64,000 nt of DNA from Termitomyces sp. T153 (lineage: Eukaryota > Basidiomycota > Agaricomycetes > Agaricales > Lyophyllaceae), in contig JACKQL020000140.1 of NCBI GenBank assembly GCA_018296165.2, positions 42,545-106,544 of the forward strand, read 5' to 3'. The translations under genes were made by a program, and so were the position numbers. Positions within the stretch are counted from its first letter, which is position 1; the number at the start of each line of letters is the position of its first letter. The notes under the pieces are model-generated. The model searched no databases and was not told the origin of the DNA. It saw only the letters and a program-made list of their open reading frames with translations. Shown one piece after another: positions 24,101 through 34,977 of the stretch.

Positions 24101-24472
24101 CATGACTGGAGAGGTATGCAGTTCCTTCTTCTCTATAAAAGACGGCAATGAACTTTGTAATAGATTACTCTCCGTGGGCGTGTCACGCCTGTAGGCGGAA
24201 TCAAAGAGAAGGTGCGAGTGTTTTCACCGTCAGACCAAGAAATCAGTCGCTCATCGATCGGGCAGGTCCTCGGAGCTCACCGGGCCCAAATCACGAAAGT
24301 CATACTTCCCTGGGCCAACCGTAAAGATGTGGAGCACGACATCGCACTTGAAATCCGCAACGAGATGGAGTTCGTCTTCGTGCGTACCGTCAGGGAGGCC
24401 TTGGAGGCGGCGTTCGGAAAGAATACTCTCGGATGGAGAAGGGAAGCTTTGCTCATGGAAAGCCGCCTGTAG
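21114..24472 (+). CDS. peroxisomal-type Lon protease, complete
   Basis: ATP-dependent serine protease of the LonP2/Pln type, which degrades damaged proteins in the peroxisome matrix. Eleven exons fit exactly: 21114-21708, 21763-22184, 22238-22638, 22687-22893, 22953-23049, 23107-23224, 23275-23774, 23822-23998, 24048-24113, 24164-24211 and 24266-24472 (2838 nt, 945 residues). The N-terminal LON substrate-recognition domain ([14 protein letters not shown]) is followed by an acidic Ser-rich insert. The AAA+ domain has Walker A GPPGTGKT (Lys482) and Walker B LLDEIDK (Asp543-Lys547). The protease domain has DGPSAGVAM (Ser834) and GGIKEK (Lys875), the Ser-Lys dyad. The protein ends ESRL; SRL is a recognised PTS1 variant, and no mitochondrial presequence is visible, so peroxisome targeting is favoured over mitochondrial Lon. 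No disabling change was seen. It is the last intact host gene before the transposon region. Confidence 0.95.
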
Positions 24473-25536
24473 TTTGGGTCCATTCTAAATTTTTGTATCA
24501 CCGATCTGACCTTTTCCTTGTACGATCACACCACGTTTAGGAAATTTGTATCATATCATTATTTGCTTTCAATGTTTACTCAAGTCAACGAGGTTGTATG
24601 TAATATTCCAATGAACTGTGGCATAGCCATGGACAAACTGCATAAGCAATACTGTACCGGCATGGATAGTGGCAACCGTCACGGTCACGGTCCCTTGGTT
24701 TTGTTGCCGGTTGCCGGCCCAAATGTTAGGTAATTCAAGTTTTTCAAGATTATTATGTTACATGGTAAGTAAACAGATTATATATGGATTAGTAGCTCAT
24801 GTGTTAAGCATGTACGTGTTATGTTGTTGCCTATGTATGAGGTCTGCTGCTTGATTCCCTGCCACTACATTTTTGACCTCTCGTGTACCTGGACCTGTTG
24901 CTTTTTTCTTGCCCTTTGATATCCTCAACATATTGAAATAATCAGATCGTAGATGTGTGTATTCTTCGGATGTAATAATATGTGAATCTACAAAAAGGTA
25001 TTATACTTGCTAGTGCATCATCAGCTGTCAGTCATACACACCTGATTAGCCTGAGTACCACTTGTGACACTATTATCTGCAGCTTTGGTGTCTCCAACCC
25101 TGCCAAAGAGTGTGCTTGGTTGCCCTGAGCCTGTTCCCAAAACAAGGTTGCTTGTGAAGGGCCTTTGTTGCTGATGAAGGATTTTTGGTGGTCTACCTGC
25201 ACCTGGGCAGGCACCACTGTGATTTGATTTCATGTTATAATGTGTTATGAAGAAAGCATGTTGCATGAAAAGTGTAGATACATAAGATACACACGTTGGT
25301 ACATAGGCACATAATGGTGACTATATACTCATGTTGGTTATGTCCTCCAGACATGTGACATGAGCTGGGTTGCCTGCAAGAAATCATGACATGTAAAAAA
25401 AATAAAAATCCTAGTGGTGACAAGCACCAGTCCCCGACTCATTAATTAAGCAGAATAATACAATACAAGTTATAACATTAAACTGTGCTGTATGTACTTG
25501 AACATGCATTATACATTTTCATAATAAGTTCAAATA
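24473..25536. other. transition from gene territory to CG-poor transposon territory
   Basis: About 1 kb with no supported gene. CG dinucleotides are still present up to about 24980 and then become very rare. The sequence also turns AT-rich. The minus-strand frames at 25266-25021 match nothing I know. This is the edge of the decayed-element region, possibly including the degraded end of the Helitron. Confidence 0.5.
24671..24715. repeat. inverted repeat / hairpin about 200 bp after the Lon gene
   Basis: GGCAACCG (24671-24678) and CGGTTGCC (24708-24715) are perfect 8-base inverted arms around a 29-base loop that itself contains ACCGTCACGGTCACGGT. It could be a transcript-end structure or the terminal hairpin of a decayed element. 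Confidence 0.5.
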
Positions 25537-25749
25537 TCATACAATAGTCAAGTTATGCAGACAATGGTCATCTTTTACAGTCCATGCATGAGCTTTGCCA
25601 TCATCAGACATTGGATTTACATTTTTTCCATCTGTACTTTCATGATGTTTGGCCAGCTTGGATTGCTTTGGTTGCATTGTAAGAAAGTCTTCATCATCTG
25701 AAATATTGCAGATATGGTGCTTCTGCATAGTTTGAACAGGCTTCAACAT
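25537..25749 (-). other. unidentified open frame next to the Helitron relic
   Basis: A 70-codon minus-strand frame lies just downstream of the recognisable Helitron Rep. It is hydrophilic, with AKHHESTDGKN, and may be a shifted or unrelated piece of the Helitron C-terminal half. I cannot assign it. Confidence 0.2.
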
Positions 25750-27780
25750 TGCTGCTTAGTTGATTGAGAAAGGCATTTATGAAGAAGAAGTTTGGCTTTA
25801 GCTATAGAACAGTTAGTATCAATTGAATCTTTCATATTAAGGACAGCTTGAGATAATAGAGATACTATATGGTATGTTTTGAGATCCAGTTTTGTAATAT
25901 AATCTGTAATATAAAACATAGCAGATTTTGCAGCTTTTCCAGATAATATACATTTAAGATCATGATTATGTCAGCAAAATACAAGAATAATAGGGTTGAA
26001 GTACTTAATAGTAGGATCTTGGCACAAGAAGTAAATAGAATTAGTTTCAGGATCAAATCTTGATTCTGATACAAGTTCATAGGGAAACTGAACCTGGCAT
26101 TTGTTTTCATTACCATATTTATGACAAACAGGTCTGCAATGATGTTGCTAAAGAGCTTCACCACATTTTTTTATTTCAGTTGCAAGCAAGTCTTTTCAAT
26201 TTTCAATATCTTTTGCATATTTTGCAGAAGAAGGTGGAACATGAGGAGAGTGCTCAACATGAGGTTCATATAGAGGATCAACATCCAATTCAATATCAGA
26301 AAGGTGGTGGTGAATGATGCTCTCAAGAAAACCAAACAACTTTTTATCCTATCCAGGTTCAAACTTTGATTTAGCATGACAGGTTCAGACTTTAATTTAG
26401 CATGAATATCTGAAGGATTGAGTGCACCAACAAGCCAAATTAAAAAATGAGCATGCCATTGACCTCTTTCTGTCCATTCATCAGAACCATAAAATGCAGC
26501 TAAATGACCTAAAATACCACCTTCAACAGATATCTTCCCTTTGTTAGAGTCTCAACCAAAAAGATGTTGAAACATACAATGAAGAGAAAAATAAAGAAGT
26601 CAGCAGAAGCAACAGGATTTTTAGCCAAATGTAAAGCTCTTATAGTGGTATTAACAATAAGAGGATATTGTTCATCAAGATTAATAGAAGTATCACTATA
26701 CATAACTTGAAATATAAGACTATGAACAACACTAGGATTAGTAGTAGAATAAAGAACAGGCACACTAAAATAATTAGAGTAGTTGCATATTTCATTTTGG
26801 CATTTCATCTTAGAAGGTTGAGATCCAGGAACATCAGAAGAAATTGTATTAACTTCTTTAAGAAGGCTATACACTTTTTTTTTCATCATCTGAAAGTGAT
26901 TGTGGATTATTGTTCTTCTCTAAGTGTTTTGTAGCTGAAAGAAGATTATCAGAAGATAATGACACTAGTTCTTCAGCAATATATTAAAACATGATATCTT
27001 AACAGTGAAGCTAGTATGCAAGTGTGCAGTTCTGCACTGAATAATATTCAGTGCTATAAACATAAATGAGTAATGATAGAAAAATATATGATCTGCTAAA
27101 TCCATTAGATAGTTAACATGGACCTGAAAACCAAGTTTGGTAGGGCACTTAGGATCATCAAAACCTTCACAACCATAAGAAAACAAAGTAGAAAACATAC
27201 CAGGAAATAAATAAGGATTATTATACTTATTAATTACACTAGCACCTCTATGAATTATAAGATTAGGCACATCATCAGGTCTATAGTAATCTTTTAGTAC
27301 AAGAGATCACAAAGGTGATGTTGTAAAAGATTGACCATGAATTTTAACACTTTCAGAATCAGCTACACCTATGTGTTCTAAGAAACTGTAGAATCCAATT
27401 CAGAGTTGACACACAATTCAGGTGCCTGAACCTCTAGAGCAGGATGATTAGACAAACCAGCAGTCTCACTATCAAAAGTATTTTTGACAGATCATTTAGT
27501 GTCATGTACAACATAATCATCTATGCCCAGAAGAGTATTATCCTCTGAGTATGATTCAATAGATTTGTTGTCAAGAATTATATCTTGATATAGTGGATTT
27601 TTTGCTTCATTTTTCAACCATAAGAGAAAATTCTAAACTGATTGTAAAACCTTATTTGGAAAATATTTAGTTGATGACAGAGGGTTGTTACTATGTGAAT
27701 TTTTAATGTGTCTTAACAATTGCATTGAGAAAAGCTTATTACTTTGAAAATTTGTAGGATTAAATGGTGGATCTTTAGGT
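25750..27780 (-). pseudogene. Helitron Rep N-terminal region, heavily decayed
   Basis: The minus strand encodes, in several broken frames, the N-terminal half of a Helitron rolling-circle transposase (the Helitron helicase-like domain). Recognisable blocks in order are PNLIIHRGAS, NPYLFPGMFSTLFSYG, DDPKCPTKLGFQ, FYHYSFMFIALNIIQCRTAH, EVNTISSDVPGSQ, INLDEQYPLIVNTTIRALHL, NPVASADFF, GQWHAHFLIWLVGALNPSDI and YITDYITKMDLKTYE. WHAHF is the HUH-type metal motif. Many frameshifts and stops break it, CG is almost absent, and the PIF1-type helicase half is missing. It is an old relic with no coding capacity. Confidence 0.8.
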
Positions 27781-28324
27781 TTCATAAGAGCCTGAGTAAC
27801 AACTCACCAAAAATATGGACAGCAAGGTGATAAAAACCTGTTTGCTCTGCAATAACTGAATGTTGTATAGACTGAATAGACTGAGAGTAAAATACAAACA
27901 GTATAGACTGAAAGTTGTAAACAGTGAGTAAAAGTAAATACAATCAGTAGTGAAGACTCTTGTAAAGGTAGAAGTGCAAAGAACAATAAGTACACTACAA
28001 TATGTAAACAAAGTTTTTTGCAGAGATTGTCAGAGCAAGGGTGATGACATGTATTTTGAGTGATTGAATGTTTGAATTATATTAAGAACAATCTAGAATG
28101 TTTACAAAGATTAATAATACATCATGTGATTGAAAATATGGTTGACAGGGGCAAACAGCCATTTCTCTGGACAAAGAACCCTCTCTCATTACTTACATAA
28201 GAGAGTTGGGGATGAAATTTGTTTTCTAGATCAGTGGGCATACCATGCTATTAGAAGTTTGATGATAAAGTCAAACTGAAGAAAATTATTACAATTGCTA
28301 GAAACCATGTATTTATCATGCTCT
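27781..28324. other. AT-rich flank between Helitron relic and LTR E
   Basis: No gene. The minus-strand frames here are leucine/phenylalanine-rich low-complexity readings of AT-rich DNA. It may be the decayed 5' part of the Helitron. Confidence 0.4.
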
Positions 28325-28999
28325 TGTTAGGTCCAGCTGACCTAGGGGGCTCTCTCACTGTAGAGCAAGCAACCCACTAGTTGGAGAACTACAATAACTA
28401 AAGGAACTTATGGAGCATTGGAGTTGGATAAAGGTCAAACAGACCATCCATAAGTTTGGAGGTGGCAAGAATACTAAGTCTGGAGGCTGATTGAGGTCAG
28501 AGGACTTGGGAAATGAGCTGGAGGTTTATTGGGGATTAGGGTTGATGAATAGATTATGATTTGCAGTAGTAGAGCTAGTAGAGATAAGTGCTGGGAAACA
28601 GATAATGCTGGGAAACTAGAGGTCAGGAAATGTACATGGCTAAGGGCAATTTCAAGACTAGAGTACTGACTATGGTGGTATGGTATTTATAGTAAGGCTT
28701 TTTAGAGTGTTTGGAGTTTGAGACAGGGATATGGGTGCAGCTCCAAGGTCTAGGATGTGTTCTTAGACTGGGAGTGAAGTGGCAGTGCTAAGTCAGGGTT
28801 TGGCAGTGCTGCTGGGGGTCTTGGGTGAGTGCAGGACAGGTGCAGGGGCCCTACAGGGTAAGTTCAGAGGTCACTGCAGATTTGATGGGCTGATGGCAGG
28901 GTCTGATGGTGGGGTTGGGTTTGGGTGGTGAGGCTGGTTTTTCAGAGAATATAATCAGGGAATTGAGTGTGAGGGTGGGGGACATGGAGGGTCATGACA
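28325..28999 (-). mobile_element. 3' LTR of Ty3/gypsy element E
   Basis: A 675-bp LTR in minus orientation, running from TGTCATGACCC at 28999 to GACCTAACA at 28325. It holds a TATAAATA promoter-like box and an AATAAA signal on the minus strand. It is preceded, on the element strand, by the purine tract GAAGGGGGG at 29000-29015. No second copy of this LTR is visible in the window, so element E must extend to the right beyond the nested insertions. Confidence 0.65.
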
Positions 29000-29889
29000 G
29001 TAACCCCCCTTCAGTGCTGAGACCCTTGAGGCATTTGTTTGGGCAATGTGGGTTCTCCAGAGATTGCTACTGTGGGTCAATAAAGCTGTTGTGTTCTTCA
29101 ATGATTGGTTTGTGGTTCTCTGTTTCCAACTATGTCTGCCATGATCCCAATTAGGGAGTGGTATCTTGCTAATGCCTCAGTGAGTAAACCCTTGTGTTCT
29201 GGGGCTCCATGCTAACCCATATCAGTGTCAGAACTGTATGTTACACAGGGATGACTGCACATTCTCCCCCCTGGAGCTGGGCTTGCACCAGACCCACAAT
29301 GTCTGTGATGGATGCTGTGATAGGCACCTTTGGTGTTTGTTTTCGATGGAGTGGGAAGAAGAAGTCAGTTGGAGGCAGGCAGGGGTTGGGATGGGTTGGG
29401 AGCAGCAGGGCTCAGCCTGGGGCACAGCCACTCTGTGGGCCTAGGTGCAGTTGTTATTACCTAGCCATCATTGCGATGGAACATGGGTCCATGCCCCTAA
29501 GAGAGTTCCTTGGAATACATGCTGGAGGAGGGCAAGGAAGTGGACAAACTGGCAAGAGATGATTTGCTAATGCCCATGCTGGTGAACAAGGGGGAAGGGT
29601 CAGGTGGTCCTCCTGTTCCTCTCCAAGAGCTTGTCAGGGATGTTTGAGATTGGGTCTACTGAATTCCCACTGTGGAGGCTGAGTTTTAAGTTTGGGAGCA
29701 AGAAAGAGTTTGGCAGAATAGGATTGAGTTCCAGGGAAGTGGGTCCTATTCATTTGGCTATAGTAGTCCACAGTAAGCATCATGCCAATTCTCTGGCCCC
29801 CCTGGGCCCAAATGTCTATGTGCAGTGCCCCCCTTCCCCTCACCCTTCTCCCACATTTTTTCCAATACTTCTGGCTGGCCTTTGGATGC
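29000..29889 (-). pseudogene. 3' part of element E (integrase remnant)
   Basis: The minus strand contains HIDIWAQGGQRIGMMLTVDYYSQ (29830-29730 region), which lines up with the integrase core of element A (VDFIVELP..VMVVVDLYS). The rest is full of stops. The fragment ends abruptly at 29889 where the LTR of element D begins. I infer that D inserted into E; the would-be target duplication on this side is GATGC (29885-29889), and its partner lies outside the window. Confidence 0.5.
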
Positions 29890-30239
29890 TGTAAGAGCAA
29901 CCTCTGGGGCAGTGGATTGGAGTCACACAGCTATTAGAGGGGAATCCAAAGTATATTAGCAGGAGGAGACAACAATACAATCAGTAACTAATCACCTAGC
30001 AGAGGGGAATCCAAAGAGAACAAGTCTAAGGATTCTTGCTGCTCAGTGCAGTGCATCAGCAGGTGGTGGAGGTGTGGGAACTACTGTACAGAAGGCTGGA
30101 GCTAGTCCTAACCCTAGGATGATGATTGGTGAGGTAATACAGATAACTCTGGAGTTCTGGAATGAGCCTTGGAGATGTCAAACAAGCTGCAGAGGTGCTG
30201 GAACAGGTTGCAGAGGTTGGAAATGGAAGTCCCCTGACA
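29890..30239 (-). mobile_element. 3' LTR of Ty3/gypsy element D
   Basis: A 350-bp LTR in minus orientation, TGTCAGGGGAC at 30239 to GCTCTTACA at 29890. Its ends and the blocks GACTTGTTCTCTTTGGATT and CCAGAGGTTGC match the 441-bp LTRs of element A, so A and D belong to one family with different LTR lengths. The purine tract AGAGGGGAGGTGA directly precedes it, as in A. Confidence 0.75.
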
Positions 30240-32718
30240 TCACCTCCCCTCTAGCATGCAGTGTCTTGATGTGTGGGGTAAGAGAAGTCCCTGATTGCTC
30301 AGTCCACCAGCAAAATAGAGTAGATTCCTTGTATGGCACGGGGAGCATCTGGGTGTCTCCTCCTGTGGGGAGCTGAAGTCAATAGGCTAGGGGCCCTACC
30401 TGCTGTTCCACCATGAAAGGTCCCAACTGGTGGTGTGACAGCTTTCTCAAGGGCCAGGTAGTCATAATATTGGAGACATTCAGGTAGACTTGATCTCCAG
30501 GCTAGTGTCTGTGCCCTGGGGTCCTCTGACAGTTGTAGCATCATGCCATGTCATCCTTAGCCTTTGCTAGCACTGCTCAGGCTTCCTCCTGTGACCTCTT
30601 CATCTGGTCTACAAATTAGTTTACTGCTTTATTCTCCAAGGGTCAGGCTTGGAGTTTGAAGCTCATGTGCAGGTGCTGTCCAGTGTTGAGGAAGAATGGA
30701 GAGAACTGGGTGGATGTGTGAATGTAGTTGTTGTATTGGAACTTGGCATCAGGAAGGAGTTCATCTCAGTCATCCTAGTGCTTGTTGCAGAAAAGGCAGA
30801 GGTACTGTGCCAACTCCTGGCTTATGCATTTGGTCTGGCTATTGGACTGCAGGTGGTAGGCAATAGAGGTGTGAAGCTTCATGCTGAGTAGTCAGTAGAG
30901 CTCCCTGGTGGAGTCCACCACAAATTGTAGTCCCTGATCAAAGACATAGGTGTTGGAGAGGCTGTGGAGCTTCCAGACATTCCTCCAGTACAGGTTTGCA
31001 GCACCCATGGTGGAGCAGGTGGTGTGGATTGGAATGAAGTGTGCTCACTTGCTGTACAGGTCCACCACCACCATGATTGCATCATAACTGTAGGTGTTGG
31101 GGAGTTCTATGATGAAGCCCATAGAAGTCATGCTCCATCATTCTGTGGGCATGGGCAGTGGATGTAGCTGTTCATAGGGGAGGCAATGTTGGGGCTTGGT
31201 CTGGAGACAGAGATTGCATGTACTAGTGTAGGACCCAATAAGCTGGGACATCTGTAGCCACCAGTAGTTCCATAATACTAGCTCCAATGTTTTCCATTGT
31301 CCAGGGTGCCCTGCAATATGGGAGTTGTGATGTTGCTCCACAATCCTCTGATGGAGCTCCAGAACATTGGGCATGTAGATACAATCCCTGAAGGTCAGGA
31401 TCCCATCTCAGAGGGCCCATTTGTCTGTGTGGACCAACTTAGCACCAGTGGTGTGCTCCAACTTTAGCATCTGAGCTGCCTGCATGATGAGTTCCTCCTG
31501 CTGACCATCCTGATTACCCTGCCAGATGTCCCAGAGAATGTCCACCTCTGCTCCTTTGATGGCTAGACCCTCCATGGCTTGGATTGCAAACAGTTTGGGG
31601 TGGAGGAGCACAATGTTGCTGTTATCCTCCCTCCCAATGCTGTGGTCCACTCTCTGGGACAGGGTGTCTAGTTTCCCCATGCTCTAGCTGGGCTTGTGGT
31701 GCAATGAGAAGTTAAAGTTGGCAAGGTAGAGGGACTACTGGGCCTGTTGGCAATTGAGCTTCTTGGCTGTCCAGAAGTATTTGAGGTTCTTATGATTCAT
31801 CCAGACCTCAAACTTGTGCTGCATGCCTTCCAGAAAGTGCTGCCACTCCTTAAACAACTGGATGATGGTCAGCATCTCCTTGTCATGGATCTTGTAGTTC
31901 TGCTCTACTGCATTTAGACTCTTGGAGTAAAAGGCCACTAGATGCCACTTCCCATCCTCTGGGGATTGCTGTGAAAGAACAGCCTCCATGGCAAAGTTGG
32001 AGCTGTCAGCTTCCACCCAGAAGGGGGAGTTGTCATCTGGGAAGAGGAGGATGGGTCCAGAGGTTATGGCATACTTGAGGGCATCAAAGGCTGCCTGCTC
32101 TGAAGGTCTCCAACTCCACACAACATCCTTTCCAGTGAGGTCAAATAGCAGATGAGCATGGTGTGAGAAGTCCTGAATGAATCTCTGGTAGAAGTTTGCA
32201 AAGCTGAGGAATGCCTGCACCTTCTTGTTCTTGGGCTCTGGCCACTCCACCACACCTGCTACCTTCACTGGGTCCATCTCTGTGGCTCTGTGTGAGATGA
32301 TCAGGCTAAAATACTCAATCTGAGTCTGTTTGAACTCACACTTCTCTGGTTTGAGGTAGAGCTGGTGCTGGTGGAGGTGTTCCAATATAAGGCAAGTAAT
32401 CCAATGGTGTTCTTCCAGTGTTTTGTGTAGATGAGGATGTTGTTGAGGTATACACACACTACATCCTCTACAACAAGGTCCTGGAAGATGTTGTTCATCA
32501 TTGTCTGGAAAGTGGCAGGGCTGTTAGTGAGTCCAAAGAACATAATCAAACAATCCCCAGTTGGTCTGGAAGGTGGCCTTCTATTCATCTCCTTCTTAGA
32601 TATGCACATTGTTGTAACCCCACCAGACATCCAGTTTAGTGAAGTATTGTGCACCCTGGAGGTTGTTAATGAGCTTGGAGATGAGGGGGAGGGGGTAGTG
32701 GTTCTTCACTGTCATGGC
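30240..32718 (-). pseudogene. pol of element D: RT, RNase H, integrase
   Basis: Minus-strand pol of the same family as element A, broken by stops. Reverse transcriptase begins at [11 protein letters not shown] (near 32710) and has [22 protein letters not shown] and YLNNILIY (catalytic box 32450-32439, both Asp changed to Asn). RNase H has PFWVEADSSNFAMEAVLSQQ and HDKEMLTIIQLF. The integrase zinc domain has HNSHIAGHPGQWKT..CNLC, and the core VVVDLYSKRAHFIP. After GPLAYQLQLPTG (near 30370) the sequence jumps to the terminal segment, so the chromodomain seen in element A is deleted. The N-terminal half of RT and the part linking it to the protease are missing at the junction with element C. Confidence 0.8.
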
Positions 32719-32839
32719 ATCTGGAGTGGGTGCAGAGGGTGGACAAAGGCTGAGGGGTTTGATGGGGTGTCTGGGGAGGGCTCCAGAGAAGTAAGCAGGT
32801 TGGGAACAAGGTTGGGGGTCCAGAGAGTGGGTCATGATA
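32719..32839 (-). mobile_element. truncated 3' LTR of element C
   Basis: A 121-bp piece lines up with the start of C's 5' LTR (CCCCCAACCTTGTT, AACACCCCATCAAACCCC-like, CCACCCTCTGC) and stops after CCAGAT at 32719, where D's RT begins. The purine tract AAAGGGGGGGTGA lies immediately upstream (32840-32855). About 900 bp of the LTR are missing, together with D's adjoining sequence, which points to a deletion over the C/D boundary. Confidence 0.65.
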
Positions 32840-33178
32840 TCACCCCCCCTTTAGCATCAAGACTCTTAAGATGTAGGGCACAGGTCAGGGATTGGCAGGG
32901 GCATGGGAATTGAAGTCAAGTAATATTGATAAAACCACAGTGAGTAGCAGCAATGTGGGGAACAGAGTCAAAGCATGGCCACTGTTTGTCAGAGGATTCT
33001 TCCCAAGTCATTAAAAAGGGTCAGACATACCCTGGAGTTCTCAAACTCTTTGCAATGTCTTTCTCCACTCAATTCTTAGTATCATCAGCATTGTTTGTGG
33101 TGTCCCCCACCCTCTCTTCCTCAGGGGAGTCCAAATCCCATCATGGCTACAGATGGGTAGAGGCCATGTACTGAAGTT

Positions 33179-34756
33179 ATGAGCATAGTCCTGCTTTCTC
33201 TGTGCTCTAGAGTTATTGATCTATTGACAGAATTGTCTGCAGCAGTGGCTGGCCCATTGGGAGCTTTGTCTTGTGGTGGGGTTCCAGCAGGGTCAGCCCT
33301 GGCATTGGTTGGGCACTCATCAAGGCCTGATTTTAGTTCAGGAGAGATCATGGCCATTCTGGAGGTGTTGCAGGTTGCCCAGGTGGAGGTGATCCTGGAG
33401 AGGTTTATAGAGGCAATGGTGTGGGCATGGGGTCCTCTGACTCTTGAGTGGTGTCAGGTGGAGGCTCTGGTGAGTATTCAGTGTCATTGTGCCATGTTTT
33501 CTTTCCTTTTCTCGGAACTGATTGAAGTTGTAGTGCACTCTTTGTACTTATTATAGGGATCACTGTGAATTTGAAGAGCCAGTGCAGGGCTCTCATTGGG
33601 ACACCTCTGTGTGCATCCAATATTGTTTGAGGCATGAGAAGTGCCCAATTTTAATGAGTTGGCATGCAGCTTGTGTAGTGGAGGAGCAGGGGTGAGATGT
33701 GGCATAGGTGGTGGAGCAGTTATTTGAGGGATGCAAGGGTAAGGTGTTGGGTTGGAGGTCTGGGTGGAGGGTAGAAGAGATGTGGGGCAGTCCCTGATGA
33801 AGGTAGGACCCCTGTGGGGCAGTTGGAGGAAGGAGGCTTTGGCAGTGCATGACAAGGAAAAATGGAGGGTGTCTCCCTTGCTAGAGGCAGAGCCCAGCAA
33901 GTGGCTGTAAGGAGGGGAGTCAATGGTGGGCCCTCCAGGGCCATATGTATACTTTCCTGGGTTGGGGGCCTTGGTGGGAGGGTCTGGCAGGGACTCCAGT
34001 CCTTCTTCCATGGTCCTTAAAACATTCTGGCAGTGATAAGCAGAGGCATTGTTCCGACTGCTAGCATTGCATGAGGATGAGGTCTGGAGGATTCAGGGGG
34101 ACTGCAACATGGTCCAGTGGGAGCATGACAAGGTGCAGAGGAGCATGATGAGGTGCAGAGGGACTGAGACATGGCACAGCAAGAGTTAGAGGTAGCTACA
34201 CAGATGATTACAGAAGGGTTGCTGAAGGTGCAGGAGCTGTGAAAATGGCTGGGGCAGTTGGAGGCATGGGCAGAGCAGAGGGTGGAGGTGCAGCAAGGGG
34301 CTGCAGAAGCAGAAGGGGCCAGGGCAGAGGCAGGGAGGTGATGTAAAGAATGGCTAGCCAACAAGGCAGCCTTGGGGCAGAGGGGAATAATGCATGAGTC
34401 CTTTTGTTTTTTGTTACTCTGATCCCATTGATAGGAGCTGTTTAGACTGGGTCCAACAACACTGCATTCTCCTTGATGAGGCATCAGCTGCTCATGCCTC
34501 AATCCAGGACAAGTTAGTGCAGATGCCTGGAGAACTCCCTTTAGAGTTGGAGCAGGGATTCCAACAGATGGGGTAGCTGTTGGTAGGGCATTGGCAGAGG
34601 AGTGCAGTGGCCTCTGGGGTGTAGTGGGAAGTGGCAACTGATGTGGGGGAGCCCCTACCAGAGCAACCAGAGGTCTTGGGCATGGTGGTTGCCCAGATGG
34701 AGGTCAATCTCATTGGAGGTATAGTGCAGAGGATTCCAAAAGAGGAGGGAGAGTGA
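33179..34756 (+). pseudogene. antisense accessory gene of element C, Zn-cluster-like
   Basis: This gene lies on the strand opposite to element C, between its chromodomain and 3' LTR. Exon 1 (33179-33469) is open for 97 codons and ends EWCQVEAL. A standard intron (33470-33533, GTGAGT..ACTGAT..TAG) joins it to CTLCTYYRDHCEFEEP. The next part has WDTSVCIQYCLRHEKC and WHAAC, giving CX2CX6C-X15-CX3CX5C; the Tyr in the second half sits where the copy in B has the Cys of a CX2CX6C. Downstream, in broken frames, come a Pro/Gly-rich linker, a charged coiled-coil-like part and a C-terminal block near 34430-34756 (LLDE..LVGHWQR..EVATDVGEP). Stops after exon 2 make this copy unlikely to be functional. 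The function is unknown; the cysteine pattern resembles fungal binuclear zinc clusters. Confidence 0.65.
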
Positions 34757-34977
34757 GGAGGTGGTCAGGCCCCATTTTCTTGCTATCTTGCACTTCTCCC
34801 AGTCTTAGTTGGACAATTTTGTACTCTGTAGTTTTGTATATATTGAATTTTTTACAGTTCTGCTAAGCATAAGGAGTGTCAAATTGTGGGAGGAGGAGAG
34901 TACATGAAACATGTAGGGGTTACTTGTGGGAGTTGAATCCCTGATGAATCCAGAGGCAGGGGTTATGCCCACTCATG

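Noticed and set aside
33484..34637. Long minus-strand Pro/Ser-rich frames, and the similar one at 37378-37932
   Set aside because: They are shadows of the plus-strand accessory gene; the introns and Cys motif exist only on the plus strand, and low CG content lengthens open frames on both strands.
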